This document shows positions 18,400 through 32,873 of a stretch of DNA of 64,000 nt, piece after piece; positions within the stretch are counted from its first letter, which is position 1; each line of letters starts with the position of its first letter. This stretch comes from Brachynemurus nebulosus (taxonomy: Eukaryota > Arthropoda > Insecta > Neuroptera > Myrmeleontidae): contig JAPWDM010000034.1 in NCBI GenBank assembly GCA_035578155.1, forward strand, positions 498,501 to 562,500, read 5' to 3'. Made by a program: the position numbers and the translations under genes. The notes under the pieces are model-generated. The model made no database searches. It was not told the DNA's origin and saw nothing but the letters and a program-made list of their open reading frames with translations.

Positions 18400-19720
18400 A
18401 CGTGAGAAAAATTATTTCTGATTATTTTTTAATGGTTAGTTTGTTCAAAATAGTAAGGGGATGGAAATGTGATCTAAAAATGGCATAGGTTACTTTTTCG
18501 CCCGAAAAAATATTTTATTCTCATAAGGAAATTCTCTTGATCCTCCAAAAGAAACTAACAACCTTCAGTAGTGAGCTACGCTTCTAAAGCTCGACAAATA
18601 CATTCTATCCGTATTTAATTTGATAGAACAATTTCAAACACCACGCGGGCGGCAACATGGTTAAATGTGGGTTCACTATAATAATAACAATATATTCCAT
18701 GGAAACTAGAGAACACTCAATTTTTGAAATTACTGCAATCTAATTTTGTGGTTCAGGCAAACGACGTACCTACGAGCAGATACCCACATAATAATTTTGT
18801 ACATAATAATTTACCAAATGCGGGAACAACTTTAATATTAGATTTCAAAACTGCAAAACTGAAACTAAAATACGTACATATGTATATGTACGTATTCACC
18901 TACGTTTTTGTTATGGAAAAGTAGAGGCGTGTATTGTGACGCAGTAACTGTATTGTATGTGGTGGAAACGTTGGGTAACGGAGTGTCAAATTAATTGGGT
19001 AATACGACCCACACACTACGTGATAAATGTTATACAAGCTGCTCTAATGATTTTTTTGTGTATTTTGTTTTTACACGTTTCATGTATACATTGTGGGTAC
19101 ATACTTTACTTTTTAATACATAATATTTTTCCTGCTTTCATTTAAAATATAACAAAATTTTGACATATTTGAGACAAGACCATTAAACATATAAAGTAAG
19201 TATGACCTTTAAATAAATATGGCTCGCATGACCTTTATGTTTGAGCTAATTTTTGATTTCAACGTATTAATATAGTTATATGCGAATATAAATATTTTCA
19301 TCAAAGTATCACCCGATTTTTGTGAAAAATTTTTTCAGTCTCATTTAAGTCGAGTTGATATGAGATATTTACAGTTTCCTTAAGCTTCAGTTTGATATGT
19401 CACTTGACATAATTGACGCTTTCAATCATACTTAAAATCGAGTTAAAAAATTTTGTGGCTTTATTCTGACATTATATTTTAAAACATCTGAGATATTCTT
19501 TTCACATCCTTTTATACCGCTCTCTACTTCATATAGAGAAAATTAGATTTCTCTATCTTGCATCTGTCCGTCTGTCCTCAAATTCGCACCAAGTAACATA
19601 ACTTCTGAGCTATTCGATTCTTTTTTATGAAATTTTGCGGTTTCGCTGCTAGATGATCCCCTACGAATATCATTGTAATCGAAGTAATGATAGCCACGAC
19701 GCTAGCATGACATGCCACTA
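18400..19720. other. AT-rich intergenic
   Basis: Nothing supportable. Several short frames lack any family resemblance. Confidence 0.5.
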
Positions 19721-19727
19721 ATGTGTA

Positions 19728-20665
19728 CGAGGTGTGTTCAAAAAGTAAGGTGACTTTTCAAATTTCTCGATCTACGTATATTCGTTTTTCGATTTTTTTA
19801 TTTTGTTGCGGTAATACACTCGTTTCGAACATACGTTCACAGATTCAGTTATATAGCATTCTTTGTTCATTTGTGAGAGGCAGTAAGGTTAGAAGTGTTT
19901 GGTGTGTTCGGCGATTTTCTTCTGTCGAAAAAAATGGATCAAAGGATTTGCATCAAATTTTGTGTGAAAAATGGAATTAAGTACTCCAAAACACTCGAAA
20001 TGTTAACAGTGATATACGGTGAGTCTACTCTGAGTAAAAAAAAATGTTTATAAGTATTACAAGCTCTGCCAAGAAGGCCGAGAAGATGTCAATGACGGAC
20101 CTCGCTCTGGACGCCCCACCGCGTCAAGAACTGATGAAAACGTTGAAAAAGTGAAGAAAATGGTATTGGGAAACCGTGGAATCACCATTACAGAAGCTGC
20201 TGAGTATTAACTTGAAGTCATACACCGTTTTCGAGAAGCGATACGAAAAAGACGTCCGGAATTGTGGGAAAACAATTCATGGCTTTTTCATCACGATAGG
20301 CACTTGCTCACTTATCGTTGCTTGTGCGTGATTTTTTGTTCAAAAACAACACCATAATCATGCCACAGCTACCATATTCACCGGATTTAGCCCCCTGCGA
20401 CTTTTTTCTGTTCCCAAAACTGAAGAAACTCATAAAAGGATGGAGATTTGCAACGATTAAGCAGATACAAACTGCATCGCCGGAAGAGCTCAAGGCTATA
20501 CCAAAAAGTGCATATCAGAAGTGCTTCGAGGATTAGAAAATGCGTTGACACAAGTGTATTGTATCTTAAGGGGATTACTTTAAAGGGAACAACATGAATA
20601 TTGATGAATAAATAAAAGGTCTTTGATAAAAATATAAAGTCACCTTACTTTTTGAACACACCTCG
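19728..20665 (+). mobile_element. Mariner-like element, internally deleted
   Basis: Bounded by TA target duplications (19726-19727, 20666-20667) and inverted repeats starting CGAGGTGTGTTCAAAAAGTA with about 27 bp of near-perfect pairing. At 938 bp it is shorter than the roughly 1.3 kb of a complete mariner, and the middle of the transposase gene is missing. Confidence 0.9.
19934..20536 (+). pseudogene. Mariner transposase remnant
   Basis: Starts at the ATG at 19934 with MDQRICIKFCVKNGIKYSKT and the helix-turn-helix region GESTLSK. Frame breaks follow near 20035, then EGREDVNDGPRSGRP and ENVEKVKKMVLGNRGITITE; a stop falls after the AAEY stretch. A deletion joins this to KRRPELWENNSWLFHHD. The catalytic C-terminal part continues in another frame as VRDFLFKNNTIIMPQLPYSP then DLAPCDFFLFPKLK, the mariner D34D signature, to 20536. 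Frameshifts, stops and the missing middle make it inactive. The terminal repeats could still be moved by a related enzyme elsewhere (inference). Confidence 0.9.
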
Positions 20666-20669
20666 TATA

Positions 20670-23155
20670 TCTTACTTACTAGTAGTTTCACGTCACTCAA
20701 ACTTTGAGAGTATTTGGGAGTTAGTCCATGTAGTCCCCTATAAATTTCAATATAATCAGAGTCATGATTGTTACCGTGCACCCAAAAATATGAAACAGGG
20801 AATTGAAGACCCGAAAACGCCCATAATACATAGACGGTTGGACGAATCTTAAACAAATTTTTCCCAAATAAACTTGAGACTCTGAAACGTTCTCAAAGAT
20901 CAGATCCCTCAGTTGAGAAGTATTCTCCTTAAATCGGACTTCAAAAAAGATAAGAAATTAAAGTTTTCCTAAAATTAGCAATATGTGTATCTGAGGAAAG
21001 ATCTCATGATATAAAAATTAGATTTGCTACTAAAAAAAAATAATATAACTATTTTAGAGTCGTTGTAAATGGTCAAAATGCTGGAAATGTGTTTCAAACA
21101 TTAAAAATATCAATCCAACCGTCAGTTAGGAGTCACCTCGAATGTCTTACAATTAGAATAGCACAAGCCGTCATTTTGGACAACCCTATTTTAAACGAAA
21201 CATCACAACTATACGATTTCAATACGTCATTGTGTAGGTATTGTTCAACTCACGCGTAATTGGTTTTGAGTTTCATCACCAGTTTTAGTTGAGTTTCATC
21301 ATTTCATCAGTAGATCGCTTATTTAATGGTATTGGTTTCGTAATTGCATACGGTGTTACTAATTTTCAAAAATGCTCTTTTTATTACAATTTTTTTGTGG
21401 TACTTTGTTATATTTGATACTCAAACGATGATTTTGTCAGTGTTTTTTTCCAAATTTAACGTTTCCTTTATTTTTAACGGTTTTTCTTATTTTTGTTTAA
21501 AATGTATTCTGAAAATTCGTCATTTATAGTGTTTTGCGAAATTTTCTTTGTCTGACGTCTGGGCCTGGTTTTTTAATATTTCTTTGTTCTGAAACCTCCT
21601 AGAATTTTTTAAAATTTTCAATTTAATTTTAATTTTATTTAACAATTTGTCTTACCACATAGTTCTCGTAACTATGTTGTTATACTTTGATTCTGATATT
21701 TTTAAAACACTTACAAATTCACTTTTGACAATTTTTGAATTTTTCTCTAAAAGGTTATGAGTTTTGACTTACGATTTGGGTCTGTTGTTTCTGAGGATGA
21801 CCGTTTAAACGGTGGAAACTAGTTAAACTTGACTTTTATTTTCAATTTTATTTTCCTTTTCGTGTTTGTTTTCGAATTAATCATGTGGTGATTTTTATCA
21901 CTTGTATTTTGTGGATTTATCGTCAATTTTGAACTTTTTGTTTCTTATGATTAAAAATATGATAAGGCACGAAATTCAAGACAAGAAATAGTTTAAAGAT
22001 AAAATCACTTTAAAGATTATATAAAAGTTCGTTACAAGTACGAGGAAGCTGTGTACCACACCTCACTAGCAGCATATTTTTAAATTATTTCATAAAATGT
22101 TATATGTTACCTATAAGTATTATATTTTCAATAATATTAGTATATTTATGTACAAAGTAGTATCGAAAATTAAATAAAACAATTTTTTATGTAGGTACTG
22201 AATATAGAACGTACCTACCTGCAATACGTACATTCTAATATAATACTTATAAGTAAATATTGTTGCCACATATACATTTCTGTATTCGCAATTTTCAGTG
22301 ATGCAAATGATAATTATTTCGTTCCTCCTATGTTAGTGAATGTAACTATGTAATATTAATTGTATTCGCACTATATGAATGAAATAAAACAGAATATGTA
22401 CTGAATTGCACAAATATTTACGGCATACCGTAAACTGGAGTGAGTAGGCACGAATTCACACTTTTATTTTATATTTATTTTATGAGTACCAATTCTTTAT
22501 TAAAAATTTTTGCAAGAATGGTAACTTTGTCACAGTATCAAAATTTAAAAAAAAAAAACTATCCTTGGCTTTTGAAAAAACAACAAAAATAATATAGGTA
22601 ATTTCTTCTCTATGGTAAAGCGGAATCAAAACTGAGGATAAATAGGTGAATAGAGACGGTCAGTAGGGTCGACCAAAACTGAAACTGAAATACATATATA
22701 AGATATTTCGAATTTTTTGTATTGATACATCCAAAAAAGAAATAATATCTACGTCATGATTTTGTGTAGAAATAAACATAAAATCTAAATTTTATAAAGT
22801 ACAGGAATGTCATACTGAATGTTTTTATAAAAATAGCATGACTTAATAATCATGAAAGTACTCTGTTCTATATTCAAATACATCCTTTATCCGTGCATCC
22901 TTTATCATTCATTCTTTATACATGATATAGCGTCTCTATTAACCCAAATCGTGTCGCTATTCATCCCTTTTCCGTCCCTATTAACCACCAACTTAAAACC
23001 AAATGTTGTCTTCATTATTTCATCTTAAAAAGATAAAAACAATTAAAAGTTTGCAGTTTTCTTTTCTCAGATATGTTTCAAAATAACTAAAATTTAGATT
23101 AAACAACAATTTATTCATAAGAGCACCAAAATAAACAGTTTTTTGATAAAATTTT
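20670..23155. other. AT-rich intergenic
   Basis: No gene or classified repeat recognised over about 2.5 kb. Short frames are low in complexity. Confidence 0.45.
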
Positions 23156-23157
23156 AA

Positions 23158-23470
23158 AATACCCCTGTCGCAGCATCTGCGTAACATAGCGAATTTCCAA
23201 ATATTGGGCACTGGCGGACCTCATCTAAGACCTGTACCCATTTAAATTAGTTAAGCTTTCTAAGAGTAAAAGAATTTTTAAAATCGGCTGGGTGATTCAT
23301 TATTGGACGGACTTTGTACAGCATAGTTGTATCTATCTAAAATAATTTAGTTCTCTAGCAGTGAGAAAATTTTCAGAATCGGTTCAGTAGCTTATTTCTG
23401 ATGTTTCCGGATCTGCAAGATTACAGTGGATATCATAAAAAAATAAGCTCGACCCTATTCTGGGCGGACG
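23158..23470 (-). mobile_element. Inverted terminal fragment of the satellite-bearing (TA)n family
   Basis: Reads AATACCCCTGTCGCAGCATC, then ATAGCGAATTTCC, GGGCACTGGCGGACC and a 120-bp-repeat-like tail. It is the reverse complement of the right ends at 38500-38925 and 45320-45665, and it runs into the (TA)n tract at 23485. Confidence 0.8.
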
Positions 23471-23483
23471 TTATGTAATATAA

Positions 23484-23484
<1 letters not shown>

Positions 23485-23566
<82 letters not shown>

Positions 23567-23625
23567 TTATATATATGTATATATATGTATATGTATATAT
23601 ATATAAATATATATATATGTCTATA

Positions 23626-23680
<55 letters not shown>
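23485..23680. repeat. Long interrupted (TA)n microsatellite
   Basis: Close to 200 bp of TA with TATGTA, TATTTA and CTATATC interruptions. Confidence 0.95.
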
Positions 23681-23681
<1 letters not shown>

Positions 23682-23710
23682 TTACGAAGTTATGAACAGT
23701 TAAAGTTTAG

Positions 23711-24254
23711 AGTGATCTTTTTGAATATAATATTAAAAAAATTGAAAAAGAATTCCTCGACCTAATACTGAGTTTTGAACTTAAGGAAAGATTCTGAAAG
23801 TAAAAATTCTAAGCTTTCATTCTGTATTAAAATCAACGCTCTCTCATCGTTTTTGCCGAATTTGCAGGGACTTAAACATAAGACACTATTTTTATAAAGG
23901 CACGTAAAATCGTCAAAAAGTTTAGGATCATATCTAATACTAGTACACATATTTTTTGGTCCTAAACTTTTTGACGAATTTACATGTCCTTATAAAAACA
24001 GTGTTTTATGTTTATGTCCCTGCAAATTCGGCAAAAGCGATGAGAGGGCGTTAATTTTAATACAGAATGAAAGCTTACAAATTTTACTTTCAGAATCTTT
24101 CCTTAAATTTTTTTTTATGTTTTCCTGTTTTCGATTTATGTTTAAAAAAAACCTGATACAAGAATTTAAAATGGAATTTTTACGTTCAAAACTCAGTATT
24201 AATTCGAGGAATTCTATTTCAATTAATTTTAGTATTATATTCAAAAGGATCACT
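23711..24254. mobile_element. Foldback/palindromic element, about 540 bp
   Basis: The left arm opens AGTGATCTTTTTGAATATAA and the right arm ends in its inverse. Internal pairs include GCCGAATTTGCAGGGAC/GTCCCTGCAAATTCGGC and CGTCAAAAAGTTTAGGA with its inverse, around a short loop near 23925-23957. The right arm carries about 80 extra bases. Open frames here are arm shadows. Confidence 0.85.
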
Positions 24255-26707
<2,453 letters not shown>

Positions 26708-26715
26708 AACTGCAT

Positions 26716-26976
26716 CAGTGGCGTATTTATCCTAAGTGCCGCTCTAGGCTCAGTAAAAAATGCCGCCCCTAAAAAGGTAAAAAAATTTTTTGCATTTTTG
26801 TCGCCCCTAAAAATCTGCCGCCCTTCTTAAAAACGTAAGTAACGAGCAGAAAAAAAGCTTCAATTCTAAATTTTTCCGCCCTATTTGCCCAAATTTGCCG
26901 CCCTTAAAATCTGCTGCCCTTAAAATCCGTCGTCTGCCCTTAAAATCTACTCAGCCTACTGGTAAATCCGCCACTG
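26716..26976. mobile_element. hAT-type MITE with perfect 8-bp target duplication
   Basis: Flanked by AACTGCAT at 26708-26715 and 26977-26984. Termini CAGTGGCGTATTTATCC and GGTAAATCCGCCACTG pair. The interior repeats GCCGCCCCTAAAA-like units. An 8-bp duplication with CAGTGGCG ends is characteristic of hAT transposons. No transposase. Confidence 0.9.
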
Positions 26977-27128
26977 AACTGCATACAGAGCCGAACTAAC
27001 AATTATTACTAGGGGGGGGGGCAAGCTTTGCTGTTGGCAATATTGAGATATAGTACTTCTCATTTTGTCATAATCATATTGCTAAAATGAAAAAAAACAT
27101 TACCTTACCAAATACGTTCTTTTTAGTG

Positions 27129-27246
27129 AATTTTGAAAACTCGAAATTCAGCTATTACGCCCGTTCTCATGACGGAACCTGAGGCCGAGATTATAACAGA
27201 AATATGTTTTGAGGTCCCTAGAATACGAAAATGATATTCACTAAAA

Positions 27247-27336
<90 letters not shown>

Positions 27337-27365
27337 GTGTGTGTGTGTCGCCATGATAACTTTCG
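27129..27365. mobile_element. (TA)n-cored family member
   Basis: AAAACTCGAAATTCAGCTAT, GAGGTCCCTAGAATACG, TTCACTAAAACTTATATA, then (TA)n and (TG)n (27247-27347), then CATGATAACTTTCGAACGA. Its right part is replaced by the inverted-repeat complex that starts near 27410. Confidence 0.75.
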
Positions 27366-27436
27366 AACGAAACGTTTAAGGGGTTGGTAACGTTAATTCG
27401 GTATAAAAAAGCCCATTTTTAAGAATTTTTTCAGAC

Positions 27437-29128
27437 GTTGCGGGCAAAACAAAGGGCATAGCCGGGTAAGATAGGGAAAACGGCCCTTGACGCAAAATTG
27501 ATTGTTTTTATAGGAAAGAATACTTCTTAGCCCCAGATACATTCGTGCCAAATTTCAACACTCCGAGGCTAATAGTTTATGAATACACAAAGAGACAAAA
27601 ATTTTCAAAAAAAATTTTTTTTGACGAAATTACTGAGCCGATTTATTTGAGTTTAATATATATTGTGTACCAACCTTAGGCGAAGTAATAAAAAAAAATT
27701 AACGTTATATCCCTTTATTATACTAATTTTTTTAAATTTTTAAATTTAAGAAAATTTTTTTTTGGCACTTAGGTGTTAGCGACACCCACCATTTTTTGTT
27801 CAATAATTTGTCTCTTAGTACTCTAAAACATATATTTTTGTGGAAAAATTCTAGTTGGTAGAACATAGTAATATTCCAATACAAATGCATGCCATGTTCG
27901 GTACTACATATATTACTTATGTATAAAAAGGACCATAAAGTAAAGCATCTGCCTTATTTCTAAAACACAGTAGAACTCTAAGCAGTGCAATAAAATGTTC
28001 TTTTCCCCCCTGAGTTGCAGTTCTTGGGTTCCTGTGACGGTCTAAAAAATATATATATTTTGAGCTGCTATAAAAAAATATGTTTTAACTTGCTAAAAAA
28101 TAATTTTCAAGGTTAATTTTACCATGAATCTGAATATTTGAATGAAATCAATAAAATTATCTCAGCATTCTTACTAATTAAAATTATATCTAACTCAACA
28201 AAAATTATAAGTTTTAGGAACTTTATTCAAATAAAGATACTAATAATAACAATAATACGTCTTAAATGTTATATTGCTTTAATAATAATAAACATTAACT
28301 TAATAAAATGGAACAAAAAACTTCAACAATGTATAGTAATAACAACAATCCGGCTAAAACCTGTTGTAGTTATTACATGTACATATAACTAACTTGAAGA
28401 AAATAGTGTACAATTGTACGCAATATGTAGCTCGTCCCTCTCACTTGATGTTTTTGTTGCACTTCTTAAGGAGGTGCAGAAAGTGAATTTTTTCTGTAAT
28501 AAAATTACATACGTTCATAACTACGATAAACAAACTTAGACAAACGTCTAGCTTTATCTGCCGTCTGTCTTATTTTGTTAACACGATGACGGGTCATGGG
28601 GAATTATAACGAAATGACCAATTGGTATACTATTTTGACAGCTAATCAACTTTGTATGAAATTGTTGACATCGTAAGACGTGGTGTATGAGCTAACAAAG
28701 TTTCACTTGACGTCTTACAAAGGAAAAAACTCTAACAAAAGAGAAATCAATGTCTATTTTGTTTTATTGATAAAAAAAGGCAAACAGTAGATAATGTTGG
28801 ACTTTTGTAAATTTAAACTAGTTTATCGTAGTTATGAACGTATGTAATTATATTATTTTAGAAATAGGGTAGATATTTTACTTTATAGTTCTTTTTATAC
28901 ATAAGTAATATATGTAGTACCGAACATGGCATGCATTTGTATTGAAATATTACTATGTTCTACCAACTAAAATTTTTCCATAAAAATATATGTTATAGAG
29001 TACTAAGAGACAAATTATTGAACAAAAAATGGTGGGTGTCGCTAACGCCTAAGTGTCAAAAAAAAATTTTCTTAAATTTAAAAATTTAAAAAAATTAGTA
29101 TAATAAAGGGATATAACGTTAATTTTTA
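27437..29128. mobile_element. Palindromic element with outer and inner arms
   Basis: 27700-27960 (AACGTTATATCCCTTTATTA onward) is inverted at 28873-29128, and 28497-28550 (ACATACGTTCATAACTACGA) at about 28812-28853, so this is one foldback. The part 27437-27700 (GGGCATAGCCGGGTAAGATA onward) has its inverse not here but at 35773-36012. No coding potential. Confidence 0.75.
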
Positions 29129-29635
29129 GGGCCCGAAGGGACCCTATTAATTTACTTGTGTGACCAAAGGAATATTATTAGCATTATTATTATTAATGTG
29201 TGAAATACCAATGACGGCGAAATGATGTGGGGTCGAAAAGCCGAAAAATAATAGCCAAAAAAGAAAACTATTAATGGAATTTATTATCTCAGATCGACAT
29301 TTTATAGTTCAGATTGTCATATTAACGGCTAATTTTAATATTTCAATCTAAAAATACTGAAAAATAAGCTGATAATAATCAACACCCCAGTAAAAAAAAA
29401 TTTCCACGCTCTTTATGATATTATATATATGTATCTTTTATTTCTTTTTATATAAATCCGTTGTATATATTTGCTATCTTGCTTGCACGGTACATACGTA
29501 AACAACGCTTTAGCTTATACCAACATGACAAATATGAAATAAGAAATAGTACTATATATGACAAGTTTTAACCGTTTTCCATTTATAAAACACAAACAAC
29601 ATTGTGCATTTATTTTTTCACATTAAACTATTTTT
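29129..29635. other. Old dispersed repeat and AT-rich sequence
   Basis: AGGGACCCTATTAATTTACT and TTGTGTGACCAAAGG (29140-29165) match 17545-17570 in inverse. Remainder unremarkable. Confidence 0.45.
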
Positions 29636-30099
29636 TTTTTTAAAACTAACGTTTTAATTGCTTTTAAATGCAATTAAAAGGTTAGTTTTGCATAAAATTT
29701 AAAAAATTAGTTTTTTCTGAAGAAACAAATACATTGTGTTACACAGTGTTGTTTGTGTTTCCTTAATGGAACGTGGCCATTATATATCTTATGTATCTAA
29801 CCATTTTAATGTATAATTAAATGTCAAAATGAAGTGACACTGCAGTTGTATATATAAATATAAATTATTGCTGTATAATATTTTTAAGGTAAGATAAATT
29901 TACTCTGATATTAATGTATTTTAAGATTTAAATGTTTTTGCTTTTTTACAGAATATGTACTTAGACAACTGTGTCTGGCACAACGGAATGGTATAAGAAT
30001 GGTTTAATCCTGACGACCCAGATGGATATTCACACATATTACTATCACGATTTACATAAATAACAATTTTATTTAAGTTGAGAGAAATGGATGATAGAT

Positions 30100-30560
30100 C
30101 AATGATGTTTTGGGAGCGATTTACTTCAATAAAGTTATCGATCCTGTTATTTTAAAAGGACGACAGGATTCGAAAAAATACGCAGGCACTCTTTTTCAAC
30201 AAGAAGTAGAAATAAATGAGGTTTTACAGGGCGGAGAGTGGATATTTTAGACAGCAGGATAATGTCTGAATTCACAATTCTACGTGTGTACAGGAATTGT
30301 TTAAACAAAGAAACTGATCTGTTTTACACGATCAGCCAGATCACCTGATATCAACATCATCGAAAATGTATCGAACTATTCGTCCCGTAAAGTATACGAC
30401 GGCGGGAAACAATATAATTTCAAAAAAAATTGAAAGAAAATATTAGACGTAACTGATGCCAAATACCACTGGAATATGCAAGGAATTTATATGAGAATAT
30501 TCCAACAAAAATTTCACAAATAGTGGAAAATAAAGGAGCCTTAACCAGTCAATAATTATT
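30100..30560 (+). pseudogene. Tc1-like transposase fossil
   Basis: Across frames one can read GAIYFNKVIDPVILKGRQDS, KYAGTLFQQ, LQGGEWIF, then QQDN...IHNST and ARSPDINIIENVS (about 30334-30372), and finally EYARNLYENIPTKISQIVE with a closing NKGALT near 30540. The DN-x-x-x-H pattern and SPD-x-N-x-x-EN are the second and third catalytic-region signatures of Tc1-type DDE transposases. Several frameshifts and stops (for instance the TAG after GEWIF) leave it dead. The N-terminal DNA-binding half is not recognisable. Confidence 0.75.
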
Positions 30561-30791
30561 AAAATTATACTTAATTTTTGAAAAGTGAGGCTATATTATT
30601 ATGGGACAAAAAATTATATTAATTTTATATGTTTTTGATATAACTTTTGTGATTTGTTTGTGCGTTTATTTTATTAAAACAAATACTGCATATTTTTATT
30701 TACACAATAAAATATTTTCGAAATATACGACTAACGTATTATTGGCTAACCTGTTTCTCTAAAATATTGTAAGTGAAATATAAAAATTCTT

Positions 30792-32271
30792 ACAAGTAAA
30801 GGTCCCGAGGCCGGACCTATCGATTTCGATGAAACTTAAATATATTGTAGAAGACTAAAAACTAAGGGACACGTATTTTTTTTTATCTGCGGAAAAACGG
30901 TTTGAAGGGGTGAAATCGCCCTCCAAAAATTGGGGTAAAAATTTAATTTTTCAAATATCTCGAAAACAGTACGAGATAGAGCAAAAGTTTAAATTGGCGA
31001 TATTACTCTTTTTTAAAGAGCTATCTATTGATATGCATTTTGTTCATATTACATCAACAGGGGTGGTTGGGGGTTAAAATTTGGGGGTTAATTTTCCAAA
31101 AAGGGGGTGAAAAATAAACAATATAAAAATTTTGTTTACAGATTTGAAATCTGCGTCAAAAAATCTAATTGACCTATTTTTGCTCAATGCCCTAGTATTA
31201 AGTCTAGGGGTAGTTAACTAGAGGGTGACTATGTCAAATAGTCGTACAATTAGGGTATTTCAAGAAGTTCTTCTTCATGGAAAATAGCTTAAGACAATTA
31301 GAATAACGTAGAAATAAAATTCTCGAATTCAAAATTGAGTTTGAGTCACATTGGAGAGGGGGCGAGTCACCCTCTTAAATTACATACTAGTTTATATACA
31401 CTAATTTTTGCTATTAACACACTGATAGTGGGTAAAATAATGTCACAATAAGTGGTTCTGAAGTTGGAAGTAAGGTTTTTATTAGGTTTGTTTTTTAATG
31501 GACATTATAGTTTTCCTTATCGAAAATTATCGATACCGAAAATTACATAACCTAACCTAAAATAACGAAACCTAATAAAAACCTTACATACGATAGTCTA
31601 ACTTCAGAACGATCTATTGTGACATTATTACCCCCAGTCAGTGTGTTAATTGCAAAAATTAGTGTATGTAAACTAGTATGTAATTTAAGAGGGTGACTCA
31701 CCCCCTCTTTAATGTTGCTCAAACTCAATTTTGAATTCGAGAATTTCATTTCTACGTTATTCTAATTGTCTTAAGCTATTTTCCATTAAGGAGAACTTCT
31801 TGAAATACCCAAATAGTACGATTATTCGACATAGTCACCCTCTAGTTAACTACCCCTAGGCTTAATATTAGGATATTGAGCAAAAACAGGTCAATTAGAT
31901 TTTTTGGCCTAGATTTCAAATCTGCAAACAAAATTTTTATATTGTTTATTTTTCACCTCTTTTTTGCAAAATTAACCCCCAAATTTTAACCCCCAACCAC
32001 CCCTGTTGATGTAATTTGAACAAATTGCATATCAATAGATAGCACTTTAAAAAAGAGTAATATCGTCAATTTAAACTTTTGCTCTATCTCTTACTGTTTT
32101 CGAGATATTTGAAAAATTAAATTTTTACCCCAATTTTTGGAGGGCGATTTCACCCCTTCAAACCGTTTTTCCGCAGATAAAAAAAAATACGTGTCCCTTA
32201 GTTTTTAGTGTTCTACAACATATTTAAGTTTCATCAAAATCGATAGGTCCGGCCTCGGGACCTTTACTTGT
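30792..32271. mobile_element. 1.48-kb foldback element, arms of about 700 bp
   Basis: Starts ACAAGTAAAGGTCCCGAGGC and ends in its inverse, CCTCGGGACCTTTACTTGT. The arms pair nearly continuously to 31489/31568 with a loop of about 78 nt that contains two CCTAA units. Diverged relatives lie at 34047-35515 and a fragment at about 57040-57130. GTGAGGCTATATTAT occurs just before (30587) and just after (32273), indicating a duplicated flank. No ORF of note. Confidence 0.85.
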
Positions 32272-32432
32272 TAGTGAGGCTATATTATGAGACGGACTGT
32301 ATAAATGAAACAATAAAAAGATATTTCGTCAACTCATTTATTGAACGGAACAACGAATAACATTGTTCAAATTATCGTGAATTTAAAACTGAAAATACTA
32401 CTACGAATGTTTATATAAATAAATGTCAAAAC

Positions 32433-32865
32433 TAGGGATGAGCATCGATGATCGATGTTTTCAAAACATCGATGTTTTGTTATGGATGTTTGATGTTTTT
32501 GACATCGATGGCAAGTCGTCGATGTTTTTCGTACATTGATAGTAAATCGTCGATGTTTTTATATAATATACTGTTGGTAATATGAACTTTAATAGAAAGA
32601 ACGAAAATATAACATTGCGAGCTGTAACAACGATAAAAACACTCATTTTTATTCTTATTCCCAATTTACAGTTGAAAATAGTTTATAGTAGTTTTTTTCT
32701 GTATTTGTACTTTGAAGATTGATGTTTAAATACTACAAAACATCCATGTTTGCGACCGCAAAACATCGATGTTTCGAGATCGATGTTTTTGATATATCGA
32801 TGGCTTACAGTCGATGTTAACATCGATGGTAAACATCGATGTTTTCTTATCGATGCTCGTCCCTA
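32433..32865. mobile_element. hAT-type MITE packed with CATCGATG palindromes
   Basis: Perfect 8-bp duplication GTCAAAAC at 32425-32432 and 32866-32873. Termini TAGGGATGAGCATCGATG and the inverse ending GCTCGTCCCTA. The interior repeats (A)CATCGATGTTTT many times on both sides. No transposase. Confidence 0.9.
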
Positions 32866-32873
32866 GTCAAAAC

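Noticed and set aside
20318..20536. Active mariner transposase
   Set aside because: Only the C-terminal catalytic part is open; the central region is deleted and frames are broken.
31548..31560. Telomeric (CCTAA)n
   Set aside because: Only two units, inside a foldback loop.
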